64,000 nucleotides of DNA. Source: CAYOZN01 sp964408455. GTDB lineage: Bacteria; Planctomycetota; Phycisphaerae; UBA1845; UTPLA1. A program made the position numbers and the translations under genes. Below are positions 45,543 through 54,566 of this stretch, one piece after another (position 1 is the first letter of the stretch; each line of letters begins with the position of its first letter). Location: positions 62,001-126,000 of the forward strand of contig CAYOZN010000011.1 of NCBI GenBank assembly GCA_964408455.1. The letters run 5' to 3'. The notes below the pieces were generated by a model that was not told the origin of the DNA, did not search any database, and worked only from the letters and a program-made list of their open reading frames with translations.

Positions 45543-47258
45543 TCAGGCCATGCCGGCCACGCGCTCCACTTCCTTGAACGTGGTGACCCCCTCCATCACC
45601 TTGCGGTGCCCGCACTCGACCAGGGTTTCGAACATCCATTCCCCGGCGGCCTTGCGAATCTCCGAGATGGTCGGCCGGGTCAGGATCACGTCCCTGAGCT
45701 GGCTGTTGAACATAAGCATCTCGAAGAGGGCCGTCCGTCCGCGGAAGCCCACGTTCATACAGCGTTTGCAGCCCACGGCGTCATAGAAGTGGCTGTAATT
45801 CCGCCCTTCCAGGCCCATGGCCCTGATCTGGGCGGCGTCGGGCTTGTAGGGCCGCTTGCAGTGTTGACACAGCGTTCGCACCAGGCGTTGCGAGACGCAG
45901 GCGGTGATCGAACTGGCCAATAGAAACGGCTCCACCCCCAAATCGAGCAGACGAAAAATCGTGCCGACGGTATCCCGAGCATGCAGGGTCGTGAAGACCA
46001 GGTGACCGGTCGTGGCGGCCTGCATGGCCATCTTGGCCGTCTCCTGATCGCGGATTTCACCAACCAGGATGACATCCGGGTCCTGCCGCAGAACCGAGGA
46101 CAGTACCGAGGCAAATGTCAGATCGTGCCGCGCATCGATGCTGATCTGCGTCGTAGACGGCAGTTCGTACTCCACGGGATCCTCAATCGTGACGATGTTG
46201 CGAAGATCGGCGTTGATGCTGCGAAGCGCGGTGTAAAGCGTCGTGGTTTTGCCGCTGCCGGTCGGACCAGCCAGGATCACCATGCCGGAATCCTGATTGC
46301 AGATGCGTTCAAGCTCCGCCGTGGCCGACTCGGCAATGCCGAGGGCGGCGAAGTTGTCGGGCACCGTGCCCTTGTCGAGGAACCGCAACGCCAGCTTCTG
46401 CCCGTGCACGGTGGGCGTAAGGTTCACGCGGAAGTCCACTCGACGGCTGGCCATTTCGGTGGAGAAATTGCCTTCCTGCACGATGCTTTTCTTGGCGATG
46501 TCGGCCTCGCAGAGAATCTTGATGACGTTGAGGATGGCCACGCCCATCTTGGAGGTGACCTGTCCGACGGTGTGCATCAGGCCGTCGATGCGGAAGCGGA
46601 CGACATAGGTTTCGGTCTTGGGCTCGATGTGGATATCCGTCGCGCGGGTGCGGAAGGCGACGAACAGGAGCTGGCGAAGGGCCTCGATGGCGTCGGCGGC
46701 CTTGTCCATTTTGCCGTCGGATTGAGTGATTTCCTTGGCGCGCTTGGTGAGCAGGCGAAGTTCCTTGCTGGCTTCGGGCGCGCCGGGGGGCTTGGGCACG
46801 TTGACGCAGGCGGCCATGAGCGGCGCGAGCTGCTTGGACAGCGGCCCCCCCGCAATCGAGCGTGCCGCCAGTGCCGTGGTAACGGCAGAGGTGTCGGTGG
46901 CCGGCGGCGGAAGTTCGTCCACCTCCTCTTCGACGACCTGCGCGGTCGGCACCGCGACAAATTTTTCGTCGGCGGCGTCCGGCAGGAGGCGAAGCAGGGT
47001 GGCGCCGATGCGGAAGACGTCGCCGAACGAAAGCTCGGCCTCGACGATCCTGTTTTCGCCGACCCAGGTGCCGTTGTGGCTCTTCAGGTCGGTGACAAAG
47101 ATGGAACCGTCGCGGTTCTCCAGGGTGCAGTGTTTGCGGGAGGCGGCCTTGTCGTCGAGGACGATGTCGTTGCCGGGGAGCCGGCCGATCGAGAGCAGCG
47201 GGCTGTCAAAAAGCACGACGCGCTTCCGGCCCTGACTGGTGATTTCAACGCGTGCCAT
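45543..47258 (-). CDS. FHA-PilB/GspE fusion ATPase
   Basis: 571 residues. An FHA domain occupies about residues 1-95 (SIGRLPGNDIVLDD, SRKHC, SHNGTWVGENR), a phosphothreonine-binding module. After a linker the PilB/GspE ATPase follows: Walker A GPTGSGKTTTLY at 331-342, Asp box IEDPVEYEL, Walker B RQDPDVILVGEIRDQETA (about 391-408) and the Cys pairs CQHC and CKRC. It should power type IV pilus or type II pseudopilus assembly. The FHA module in place of the usual N1 domain suggests control by a Ser/Thr kinase. GGAAAG precedes the ATG by four bases. It lies between PilT and the pseudo-GspE. Confidence 0.9.
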   Translation of the reverse strand: MARVEITSQGRKRVVLFDSPLLSIGRLPGNDIVLDDKAASRKHCTLENRDGSIFVTDLKSHNGTWVGENRIVEAELSFGDVFRIGATLLRLLPDAADEKFVAVPTAQVVEEEVDELPPPATDTSAVTTALAARSIAGGPLSKQLAPLMAACVNVPKPPGAPEASKELRLLTKRAKEITQSDGKMDKAADAIEALRQLLFVAFRTRATDIHIEPKTETYVVRFRIDGLMHTVGQVTSKMGVAILNVIKILCEADIAKKSIVQEGNFSTEMASRRVDFRVNLTPTVHGQKLALRFLDKGTVPDNFAALGIAESATAELERICNQDSGMVILAGPTGSGKTTTLYTALRSINADLRNIVTIEDPVEYELPSTTQISIDARHDLTFASVLSSVLRQDPDVILVGEIRDQETAKMAMQAATTGHLVFTTLHARDTVGTIFRLLDLGVEPFLLASSITACVSQRLVRTLCQHCKRPYKPDAAQIRAMGLEGRNYSHFYDAVGCKRCMNVGFRGRTALFEMLMFNSQLRDVILTRPTISEIRKAAGEWMFETLVECGHRKVMEGVTTFKEVERVAGMA

Positions 47259-47400
47259 TTCGCTTTCCGCGGAGCAGGAATCCCGGGCGATTCATCTTGG
47301 TTAAACCAGATTGCGACGTCATCCTTCTCCCGTGGCGGGCCGTATTCATCGCGAAATCGCATCTTCGCCACGCGTCGCCCGCCGGCGCGGCTCAAACGCG

Positions 47401-48579
47401 TTAGCCGAGAATCGCCGACGCGCCGGAGCGGATACCCTTCAGCCGCATCTTAAGCTCATCGGGATTGGGCGCCACTTCCATGGCAACCTTGACGTCCAGA
47501 ATTTCCTTTGTGACCAGCTGGTGCAGGGCCTCGGTGAAGTCCTGCATGCCCTCCTGGGTGGAACCCTTGAGCACGGCGTTGATCTCAAAATCGCGGCCCT
47601 CGGCCAGCAGCTTACGGATGGATGCGTTGACGATCATGATTTCGCAGCAGGGGATGCGCGATCGGCCGGGCTGAATGCTGGGCAGCAGTTTCTGGCAGAC
47701 GACGCTCTTCAGATTGAACACCAGGGACTGCCGAATCAGCCCGCGGGCCTCTTCAGGAAACAAATCGAGAATGCGCGTGATCGTCTGCGAGGCGCTGGAT
47801 GCGTGAATCGTACCGAAGACGAGATGGCCCGTTTCGGATGCGTGCATGGCGGCCTCGAACGTTTCGCGGTCGCGCATTTCGCCGACGAGCACCACGTCCG
47901 GGTCCTCGCGCATCAGATACTTCAACGCGGAGTGGAAGTCCTGAACGTCGATGCCGATTTCGCGCTGATTGATAAACGCCTTTTTGTCTTCGAAGATGTA
48001 TTCGATCGGGTCCTCGATCGTGACGATGTGGCAGGCCCGGCTGATGTTGATCTCGTTGATCATTGCCGCGATGGTCGTCGACTTGCCGGAGCCGGTGATA
48101 CCGGCGAGCAGAATCAGGCCCTGATGCAGCTTGGCAACTTCGCGCAAGACCGGCGGCACCCCGAGTTCCTCAAACGTGCGAATCTCCTTGGTGACGCGGC
48201 GGGCGGCAACGGACGTCATGCCGCGCTGGCGGAACACGTTCACGCGGAATCGATCGAGGCCGGGCACCTGGTGGGCAAAGTCGAGCGCGCCGTGCTCAAA
48301 AAAGTATCTCTTCTGTTTTTCGCTGACGACTTCGAAGATCATGTCTTCGATTTCGGTGGAGCTGAGGACATCCTCCTGGGCGAGCCGGACGTCGCCGGCG
48401 ATACGAAATCGCGGCGGCGCTCCGGCCTTCAAGTGGATGTCGCTGGCCTGAAGCTTGCAACATGCCTTGAAGAGGCGGTTGATCTTCGGGTTTCGGGCCT
48501 TATCCGATGTGGCGTGCACTTCGTGCACATCAACGGGGTTCGGATCGTCCGCGGAATGCAAATCGGGATCGATGTCCAT
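47401..48579 (-). CDS. pilT: PilT-like twitching motility / pilus retraction ATPase
   Basis: 392 residues from ATG 48579. QASDIHLKAGAPPRFRI near residue 45, Walker A GITGSGKSTTIA (about 157-168), IEDPIEYIF, DPDVVLVGEMRD and the PilT-specific GTIHASSASQTITRILDLFP are all intact; the C-terminus AIRKLL-type region (NASIRKLLAEGR) is also PilT-like. It drives pilus retraction. It stands 142 bp upstream of the FHA-PilB gene on the same strand and is divergent from a YjfB-like motility gene. The frame is open 24 codons further upstream but without a better start. Confidence 0.92.
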   Translation of the reverse strand: MDIDPDLHSADDPNPVDVHEVHATSDKARNPKINRLFKACCKLQASDIHLKAGAPPRFRIAGDVRLAQEDVLSSTEIEDMIFEVVSEKQKRYFFEHGALDFAHQVPGLDRFRVNVFRQRGMTSVAARRVTKEIRTFEELGVPPVLREVAKLHQGLILLAGITGSGKSTTIAAMINEINISRACHIVTIEDPIEYIFEDKKAFINQREIGIDVQDFHSALKYLMREDPDVVLVGEMRDRETFEAAMHASETGHLVFGTIHASSASQTITRILDLFPEEARGLIRQSLVFNLKSVVCQKLLPSIQPGRSRIPCCEIMIVNASIRKLLAEGRDFEINAVLKGSTQEGMQDFTEALHQLVTKEILDVKVAMEVAPNPDELKMRLKGIRSGASAILG

Positions 48580-48882
48580 GTGTCTGGTCCACTCCGGGCC
48601 AATCGGCACTCGATGCCAGCGTTCACTGACGAATGCCGATCGGCAATGCAAGGTTGTCCACGGGCGTCGCCACGGCGTGAGGGCGGGCAGTCGGCCGATC
48701 CGCGGCGGGCGTGTAGTCCCTTAATTCTACGGGTCTTACGAATGTGTTCAAGAAGGGCCGGGACCCGGCGGGTCCGATTACTCACGGCTTGAATACTCGC
48801 CAGCGCCCAGCGGTGGCAGTTCCGGCGCGGCGGAACGGCGTTTTGCTCAAGGAAAACCGCCATACGTCCGAAAGGGACAATC
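48580..48882. other. Divergent promoter region between pilT and the YjfB-like gene
   Basis: 303 bp. GTCCCTTAATTCTACGGGTC (about 48716) contains a CCC...GGG inverted pair in an AT-rich patch that could hold promoter elements. No clear promoter pair was identified, and no gene. Confidence 0.3.
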
Positions 48883-49098
48883 ATGGACGCCGCTTCCATC
48901 GCTTCTGCCATGACCGCCCTTCGCGCCGCCGAGACTCAGGCCGCAATTCAATACGCGGTGGCCGCCAAAATGATGAACTCGCAACGGTCACAGGGCAATG
49001 CGGTCGTGCAACTCCTCGAGGCGGCACAGCAGAACATGGCACAGGGCGTCACGTCGGTGTCCGACGCCATCGCCAATCAGCTCGACATCACCGCCTGA
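48883..49098 (+). CDS. YjfB-like small motility-associated protein
   Basis: 71 residues, helical and rich in Ala and Gln: DAASIASAMTALRAAETQAA, VAAKMMNSQ and VVQLLEAAQQ. The pattern matches the YjfB putative motility family (small proteins of about 60 residues often encoded with flagellar genes). It lies divergent to pilT, which fits a surface-motility link. Its last 11 bases overlap the end of the convergent CMD-family gene. Function is not established for the family. Confidence 0.7.
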   Translation: MDAASIASAMTALRAAETQAAIQYAVAAKMMNSQRSQGNAVVQLLEAAQQNMAQGVTSVSDAIANQLDITA

Positions 49099-49720
49099 GC
49101 GCATCTCGCAGCCGCGTCTTTCCCCAGAGCCGCATGCCCGGCTCCTCCTTCACACCCAGCGCATCCGCGATCCGGTTGATGTAATTGAAATAGGCAACCA
49201 CCTGCGCGGCGTCGTGAATGGCGGCGTCGCTCCACCCGGCATTCTGGAGTTCCGCGATATCGCGTTTGCTGCACGCCGCCGGCGTGCGCGTGATCCTCGC
49301 CGTCCAGTCGAGCATGAGTCGCAAGGGCGCAGTGACCTGCACCGTGCGCCAGTCGTCAACGACGCCGTGTACGAAGGCATCGAGCGCGGCCTCTCCCGGC
49401 GGCGACGTCTGGCCGGTCAGCGTTTCCCAGTCGCGGGCGACCTCGGCACGGAGATCGTTGGCGTGGGCATGCACTCAGTAGAAACACTCGTTTTCGGTAC
49501 TGACGACGGTGGCAAGCAGTTCGCGCTGCGCCCGCGAGAGCGGTGAAGGGTTGAACATCGCGGCGCGATAGAGCGACATGGACGCGTCCAAAGTCGCGGG
49601 CGCGAGTCCCATGACGCGCACGATGTTGTATACCCGGCCGGCGCGGCCGATGGCGGCATCGTAAAGGGCCTTGAGCCGGCCCCGGGCATCGTCATCCGAA
49701 ACGGTCCTGATCCACGACAT
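49088..49720 (-). CDS. CMD/AhpD-family peroxidase-related protein with in-frame UGA (candidate selenoprotein)
   Basis: 210 residues if the UGA at 49475-49477 is read through. Codons 1-81 (start ATG 49720, GGAG eight bases upstream) end in STENECFY; the UGA follows; codons 83-210 continue in the same frame with VHAHANDLRAEVARDW and, later, AAQVVAYFNYINRIADALGV. Both halves are typical of carboxymuconolactone decarboxylase/peroxidase-related enzymes, whose redox site is CxxC followed by a His. Here it reads C-F-Y-UGA-V-H-A-H, so UGA replaces exactly the second Cys. A SECIS-like hairpin follows. Alternatives: a nonsense mutation or a TGC-to-TGA sequencing error. Selenoproteins of AhpD/CMD type have been described. 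The gene is alone between yjfB-like and pgi. Confidence 0.72.
49438..49457 (-). promoter_or_regulatory. Candidate bacterial SECIS element
   Basis: On the minus strand, 17 nt after the UGA, CGATCTC (49457-49451) pairs with GAGGTCG (49444-49438) in a 7 bp stem with one G-U pair and a CGUGCC loop. Distance UGA to loop is 24 nt and a G is at loop position two; as I recall published bacterial SECIS rules ask for about 16-37 nt and a G in the first two loop bases. Confidence 0.5.
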
Positions 49721-49878
49721 AAGGGTTCTCCCGGAGGCTTATTGTAGCAGAGGCGGGACGTCGCGCAACAACACGAACTACCGATCGCAATTCGCTTGCA
49801 TCGGGGCGTTGCCGATCATACTTTGCGCACCATCAAGTCTGATCTGACGATTGCGTTCTGCGAACAGGGAGGCGCCGC

Positions 49879-51450
49879 ATGGACAGCAAGGCTCAGTGGC
49901 AACGATTCCGGACGTATTACTGCCCCTGCCCCGAAATCGGTCTGGCGCTGGACATCAGCCGCATGCATTTTGACGAGGCGTTTCTCGACGGCATGGCAAT
50001 CAAGATGAGCCTCGCTTATGACGCGATGGATGCGCTCGAGCGCGGCGCCGTGGCCAACCCGGACGAGCGGCGCATGGTCGGTCATTACTGGCTGCGCGCG
50101 CCGCACCTGTCGCCGAAGCCGGAAATTCAGGACCAGATCAATTCGGCGATCCGCGCGGCGGAGGCATTCGCCGCGGCGATTCACGCGGGCAAGATCGCGC
50201 CGGCCACGCGGCCGAAGTTTCGACAAGTTCTTCTGATCGGAATCGGCGGCTCGGCCCTGGGGCCGATGCTCCTCGCGGATGCCCTCTATCACGCGGGCAG
50301 GCCGATGGGCATTCACTTCCTGGACAACACCGATCCGGACGGCATTGCACGCGTCCTCGGCGCGCAGAAAGAGGTGTTGGGCGAAACGCTGTGCCTTGTC
50401 ATCAGCAAGAGCGGCACCACGCCCGAGACGCGCAACGGCATGCTGCTGGCGTCGGAGGCGTATCGCTCGGCGGGGCTCGAGTTCCCTCGTCATGCCGCTG
50501 CCATTACGGGCGCCGGATCGAGTCTCGACACGCAGGCGGCGAACGAGAAATGGCTGGCGCGATTTCCGATGTGGGATTTTGTTGGCGGGCGCACCAGCGT
50601 GACGAGCCCGGTGGGCCTGGTGTCGGCGGCCCTGCTGCGGGCGGACGTGGAGGCCTTTCTGGCAGGGGCGGCGGCCTGCGATGACATCACGCGCCTGCGC
50701 GATACTGCAAGAAACCCGGCAGCGCTGCTGGCATTAATGTGGCACTTCGCGACGGGCGGTCGCGGCGAGAAGGACATGGTCGTGCTGCCTTACAGCGACC
50801 GGCTGGCGCTTTTCCCCCGCTATCTCCAGCAGCTCGTGATGGAGTCGCTGGGCAAGCAGACGGACCTGTCCGGGAAACGGGCCGAACAGGGCATCACGGT
50901 GTATGGCAACAAGGGCTCGACCGATCAGCACGCCTACGTGCAGCAGCTTCGCGACGGCGTCAACAACTTCTTCCTGACGTTCATCCGCGTCCTGGAAAAC
51001 GGCGGATCCCGGCTCGAAGTGGAGCAAAATGTGACGGCCGGCGATTATCTGCACGGATTCTACCTGGGCACGCGGACGGCACTGTCGGACAACGATCGCC
51101 AATCAATGACCATCACCCTGCGGCGCGTCGATGCCTTCACGCTGGGGGCGCTGATCGCGTTATTCGAACGGGCGGTGGGTTTCTATGCGTCGCTGGTGAA
51201 TATCAACGCCTATCACCAACCCGGCGTCGAAGCCGGCAAGAAGGCCGCCACCGCGGCACTGACGCTTCAGGTCAAGCTTGAGAAGGCGCTCTCGACCGAC
51301 CCGCGAACGGCGGAATCGCTGGCGGCGGCGATCGGCCGGCCGGAGGCGGTCGAGACGGTTTTCGCGCTATTGGAGCACTTGTCAGCAAATGGCCGGGCGC
51401 GGGTCGTGACCGGGGAAACGCCGGACCAGATGCGCTTTGCCAAATCGTGA
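49879..51450 (+). CDS. pgi: Glucose-6-phosphate isomerase
   Basis: 523 residues. LLIGIGGSALGP (about residues 117-128), VISKSGTTPETRNGM (about 174-188), TSVTSPVGLVSAALL, the YSDRLALFPRYLQQLVMESLGK block with the catalytic Glu and NKGSTDQHAYVQQLRDG (about 351-367) with the His are all present. The enzyme interconverts glucose-6-phosphate and fructose-6-phosphate. GGGAGG lies six bases before the ATG. It belongs to the branch of longer PGI proteins. It is convergent with murD. Confidence 0.95.
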   Translation: MDSKAQWQRFRTYYCPCPEIGLALDISRMHFDEAFLDGMAIKMSLAYDAMDALERGAVANPDERRMVGHYWLRAPHLSPKPEIQDQINSAIRAAEAFAAAIHAGKIAPATRPKFRQVLLIGIGGSALGPMLLADALYHAGRPMGIHFLDNTDPDGIARVLGAQKEVLGETLCLVISKSGTTPETRNGMLLASEAYRSAGLEFPRHAAAITGAGSSLDTQAANEKWLARFPMWDFVGGRTSVTSPVGLVSAALLRADVEAFLAGAAACDDITRLRDTARNPAALLALMWHFATGGRGEKDMVVLPYSDRLALFPRYLQQLVMESLGKQTDLSGKRAEQGITVYGNKGSTDQHAYVQQLRDGVNNFFLTFIRVLENGGSRLEVEQNVTAGDYLHGFYLGTRTALSDNDRQSMTITLRRVDAFTLGALIALFERAVGFYASLVNINAYHQPGVEAGKKAATAALTLQVKLEKALSTDPRTAESLAAAIGRPEAVETVFALLEHLSANGRARVVTGETPDQMRFAKS

Positions 51451-51507
51451 GCTGACGCAGCAGCGGCACAAGCGCGTCGCCCGCGCCACGCGAATTGAGA
51501 CGAATTG

Positions 51508-52893
51508 CTACAGGCCGTTGGCGATCTGCTTGAACTGGTCGCCGCGATCTTCATAGTTTTTGAACCAGTCGTAACTGGCGCAGCCGGGACTGAGCAGGAC
51601 GACGTCGCCGGGCTGGGCAAGTGTTGCCGCATCCCGGATGGCCGAAGGGAAGTCCCCGGCAAGGCGAAGCGCCGGCGACGAGGCCGCGCCGGCGGCGCGA
51701 CGCACCTCTTCCGCGATTCGCTCACGCGTGTCGCCGATGCAGACGACGGCCCGGGCGCGCTGGGCCGCCATGCGGCCGAAATCGGCGTATGAGCTGCCCT
51801 TGTCGGAGCCGCCGGCCAGCAGAATCACCGGCGCATCAAACGCCTTCAGCGAGGTCATGGCCGCTTCGGGGGATGTGGCCTTGGAGTCGTTAAAGAATTT
51901 TATGCCGCGCCACTCGCGCACGAACTCGAGCCGGTGGGCCAGGCCGCGGAATGACTGAAGTGCCTTCCTGCTGACATCGTCATCCACGCCGAGGATTCGC
52001 GCCACGCCCATTGCGCCGGCGGCGTTCTGCACATTGTGCCGGCCCGGAATCGCCAGCCGCAGTCCGACACGCTCGCGCCGAAGCACCCCGCGGGAGACCT
52101 GCTCAAGGACGGCGCACCCGTCGTCATCGATGCCGAAGCGCACGAGGCCGGCCCACGTGGCATCGCTGCCGGGTAGCCGCTCAATGCCGCCATCGAGGGG
52201 GAAGAGCCGCCAGTCTCCCGGCTGTTGAAAGCTGTACAGGTTGGCCTTGGCCGCGGCATAGGACTCGATGGTGCCGTGCCGATCGAGATGGTTCTCGCGG
52301 AAATTGGTGACCAACGCGATGGCCGGGCTTCGTTGCAGCTGCGCCGCATCTTCGAGCTGGAAGCTCGACAGCTCCAGCACGACCACGTCCTCGGGACCGA
52401 TCGAGGGCAGTTCATCGAGAAGCGAGCGGCCGATGTTGCCGCCGGTGAAGACGCGGCCATATCGCCACGACGGCGCCTGGCTCGCCGCATCCAGAATGGC
52501 GCCGATCATTGCCGTCGTCGTGCTTTTGCCCACGGCGCCGGTGATGCCGACCAGCTTCGCGCGGCAGCCCTCCAGGAAGAGGTTCATTTCGCTGGTCCAG
52601 GGAATCCCGCGCGACTGCGCCCGTTGGAAAAACTCGGAGCGGGCCTTGTCTACGGCGGGGCTGACCACCAGCAGATCGCATCCTTCGAGGTCTTTTTCGT
52701 CGTGAGAGCCGAGGCGGTACTCGATTTGCAGACCTTCCAATGCCGCAATGCTTGGCTGGAGGTCTTCTGCCCGGGCCTGGTCTGTGACCAGCACGCGCGC
52801 GCCGTGCCGTGCCAGCCACTTCGTGACGCCAATGCCGCCGCCAAAGCGTCCCAGCCCCATGACGACGACGCGTTTTCCAGTCAATTCCATCAT
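51508..52893 (-). CDS. murD: UDP-N-acetylmuramoylalanine--D-glutamate ligase
   Basis: 461 residues from ATG 52893 (GGAAG upstream; a second ATG follows at once). The UDP-binding start is KRVVVMGLGRFGGGIGV; the ATP loop VGITGAVGKSTTTAMI (about residues 111-126) differs from the usual GTNGKS only at two positions; ELSSFQLED, TNFRENHLDRHG and FNDSKATSPEA are the standard Mur ligase motifs. It adds D-Glu to UDP-MurNAc-L-Ala in peptidoglycan synthesis. It follows purD by 85 bp on the same strand; the rest of the mur cluster is not nearby. Confidence 0.93.
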   Translation of the reverse strand: MMELTGKRVVVMGLGRFGGGIGVTKWLARHGARVLVTDQARAEDLQPSIAALEGLQIEYRLGSHDEKDLEGCDLLVVSPAVDKARSEFFQRAQSRGIPWTSEMNLFLEGCRAKLVGITGAVGKSTTTAMIGAILDAASQAPSWRYGRVFTGGNIGRSLLDELPSIGPEDVVVLELSSFQLEDAAQLQRSPAIALVTNFRENHLDRHGTIESYAAAKANLYSFQQPGDWRLFPLDGGIERLPGSDATWAGLVRFGIDDDGCAVLEQVSRGVLRRERVGLRLAIPGRHNVQNAAGAMGVARILGVDDDVSRKALQSFRGLAHRLEFVREWRGIKFFNDSKATSPEAAMTSLKAFDAPVILLAGGSDKGSSYADFGRMAAQRARAVVCIGDTRERIAEEVRRAAGAASSPALRLAGDFPSAIRDAATLAQPGDVVLLSPGCASYDWFKNYEDRGDQFKQIANGL

Positions 52894-52978
52894 CGCACTT
52901 CCATGCGCTTTCGTCCGTCGACCGGGACACACGCCACGGCTGCACCGCTCGGTGACGATGCCCGGCTCCATTCCGGCT

Positions 52979-54331
52979 TCATCGACCGGACACGCGCATG
53001 CCAATGTCCCCGCGCAGCACCATGCCGTCAAATGAGATCTTCCGCACGGCTTCGTACGCTGCCGTGCGCGCCATCTGAATGGTCTCGCCGAGGCCGGTGA
53101 TGCCGAGGACGCGCCCGCCGCTGGTGACCACGGATCCATCCGGGCCGCGCGCCGTGCCGGCGTGAAAGACCTGCACGTTCTCGACTTCCTCGGCGGCGTC
53201 GAGCCCGGAAATGAGTTTTCCCTTTTCGTATGCGCCGGGGTAACCACCGGACGCCATCACCACGCAGAGCGACGCGCGGCGATCCCACTCAAGAATTGTC
53301 TGATCGAGGCGTCCGTCGATGACGGCCTCCATGGTGTCGATCAGGTCCGATTGGAGTCGCGTCATCAGGGGTTGGGCCTCGGGATCGCCGAAGCGACAGT
53401 TGAACTCGAGCACTTTTGGGCCGCCGGCGGTGATAATCAGCCCCGCATAAAGCACGCCGCGAAACTCGATATCGTCGCGCCGCATGGCATCGATGACCGA
53501 GACAAAAATATCTCGTTCAATCATGGTGAGATCGTCTTCCGTCAGCAGCCCGGATGGCGAGTAGGCGCCCATGCCGCCGGTGTTGGGGCCGGTGTCGTGC
53601 TCGCCGAGGCGCTTGTGGTCGGCCGCGGACTCCAATATGTAGACGGTGCGACCATCGACCAGGGCCATCAGGCTGACTTCCGGACCGGTCAGGATTTCCT
53701 CGATGACCACGCGGGCGCCGGCGTCGCCGAGTTCTCGATCCACCATCAACCGTTCGAGGGTGCCCAGGGCATCGGCAGGATCGTCGTGGACGAAGACGCC
53801 CTTGCCCTTTGCCAGACCGGCGGCCTTCACCACGATGCCTTCATCGCGCGTGGAGACGTAGCGCCGTGCCATGGTGAAGCCGGTTTCGATGTTCGGGAGC
53901 GGCACGCCGTCCTGTCGCTTGCCGGATTCGCGCGCGAGCGCGAGTTCCTGGGCGGTTGGCTCGAAGATGCGGGCCTCGGCCGTGGGGACGCCGGCCTCGC
54001 GCATCAGCTTCTTGGCGTAGGCCTTGTCGCCTTCGATGCGAGCCGCGGCGGCCGTGGGGCCGAAAATGCGAAGGCCGGCGGCGGTGAAGCGGTCGACGAT
54101 GCCGCTGCAAAGCGGGTCTTCGGGGCCGACCACCGTCAGATCGAACTTTTCCTTTTTGGCAAAGGCGAGCAGGCCATCAACGTCTTCAGAGGCGATGTCG
54201 ATATTGGTCGCCAGGCGCGACGTGCCTGCATTGCCAGGGGCGCAGAAGAGCTGCGGCCGCCGCGATGAGCTTGCCAGTTTCCAACACAGCGCGTGCTCGC
54301 GCCCACCGCCGCCGATCACAAGAATCTTCAT
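52979..54331 (-). CDS. purD: Phosphoribosylamine--glycine ligase
   Basis: 450 residues from ATG 54331. KILVIGGGGREHALCWKL opens the N domain; VVGPEDPLCSGIVD, GDKAYAKKLMREAGVPTAEA, VVKAAGLAKGKGV (ATP-grasp) and EFNCRFGDPEAQPLMTRL follow in the usual order. The enzyme makes glycinamide ribonucleotide in purine synthesis. A roughly 15-residue stretch near residue 130 (ESGKRQDGVPLPNIETG) looks like a small insertion. The frame is open 29 codons upstream, but the conserved start is clear. Confidence 0.94.
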   Translation of the reverse strand: MKILVIGGGGREHALCWKLASSSRRPQLFCAPGNAGTSRLATNIDIASEDVDGLLAFAKKEKFDLTVVGPEDPLCSGIVDRFTAAGLRIFGPTAAAARIEGDKAYAKKLMREAGVPTAEARIFEPTAQELALARESGKRQDGVPLPNIETGFTMARRYVSTRDEGIVVKAAGLAKGKGVFVHDDPADALGTLERLMVDRELGDAGARVVIEEILTGPEVSLMALVDGRTVYILESAADHKRLGEHDTGPNTGGMGAYSPSGLLTEDDLTMIERDIFVSVIDAMRRDDIEFRGVLYAGLIITAGGPKVLEFNCRFGDPEAQPLMTRLQSDLIDTMEAVIDGRLDQTILEWDRRASLCVVMASGGYPGAYEKGKLISGLDAAEEVENVQVFHAGTARGPDGSVVTSGGRVLGITGLGETIQMARTAAYEAVRKISFDGMVLRGDIGMRVSGR

Positions 54332-54483
54332 GCAGACTACCTGCCCCCGAGTGCCTGGCGCGGCGAATCCGTTCGCCGCAGAATCGACCGTCGCGCCGGC
54401 CGGGAGGCCGGCGCCCACAGGAATTCTAAAGGTGGCAGCGGATGCGAGAAAGCGGAGGGATTTTTTTACTGCAGGTCGATGTC

Positions 54484-54525
54484 AAAAAGGGAGGGCCGCC
54501 GGCGCTGTAGCAGCGCCGGCAGCCC
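54484..54525 (-). terminator. Rho-independent terminator of the giant repeat-protein gene
   Basis: On the minus strand GGGCTGCCGGCGCTG (54525-54511) pairs with CAGCGCCGGCGGCCC (54507-54493) in a 15 bp stem with one U-G pair and a CTA loop, followed by TCCCTTTTT. It lies 42 bp after the stop. Confidence 0.85.
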
Positions 54526-54566
54526 TTAAGTCACTTATGCCGGGATGAACGAGGCGTCAGGCCCCG

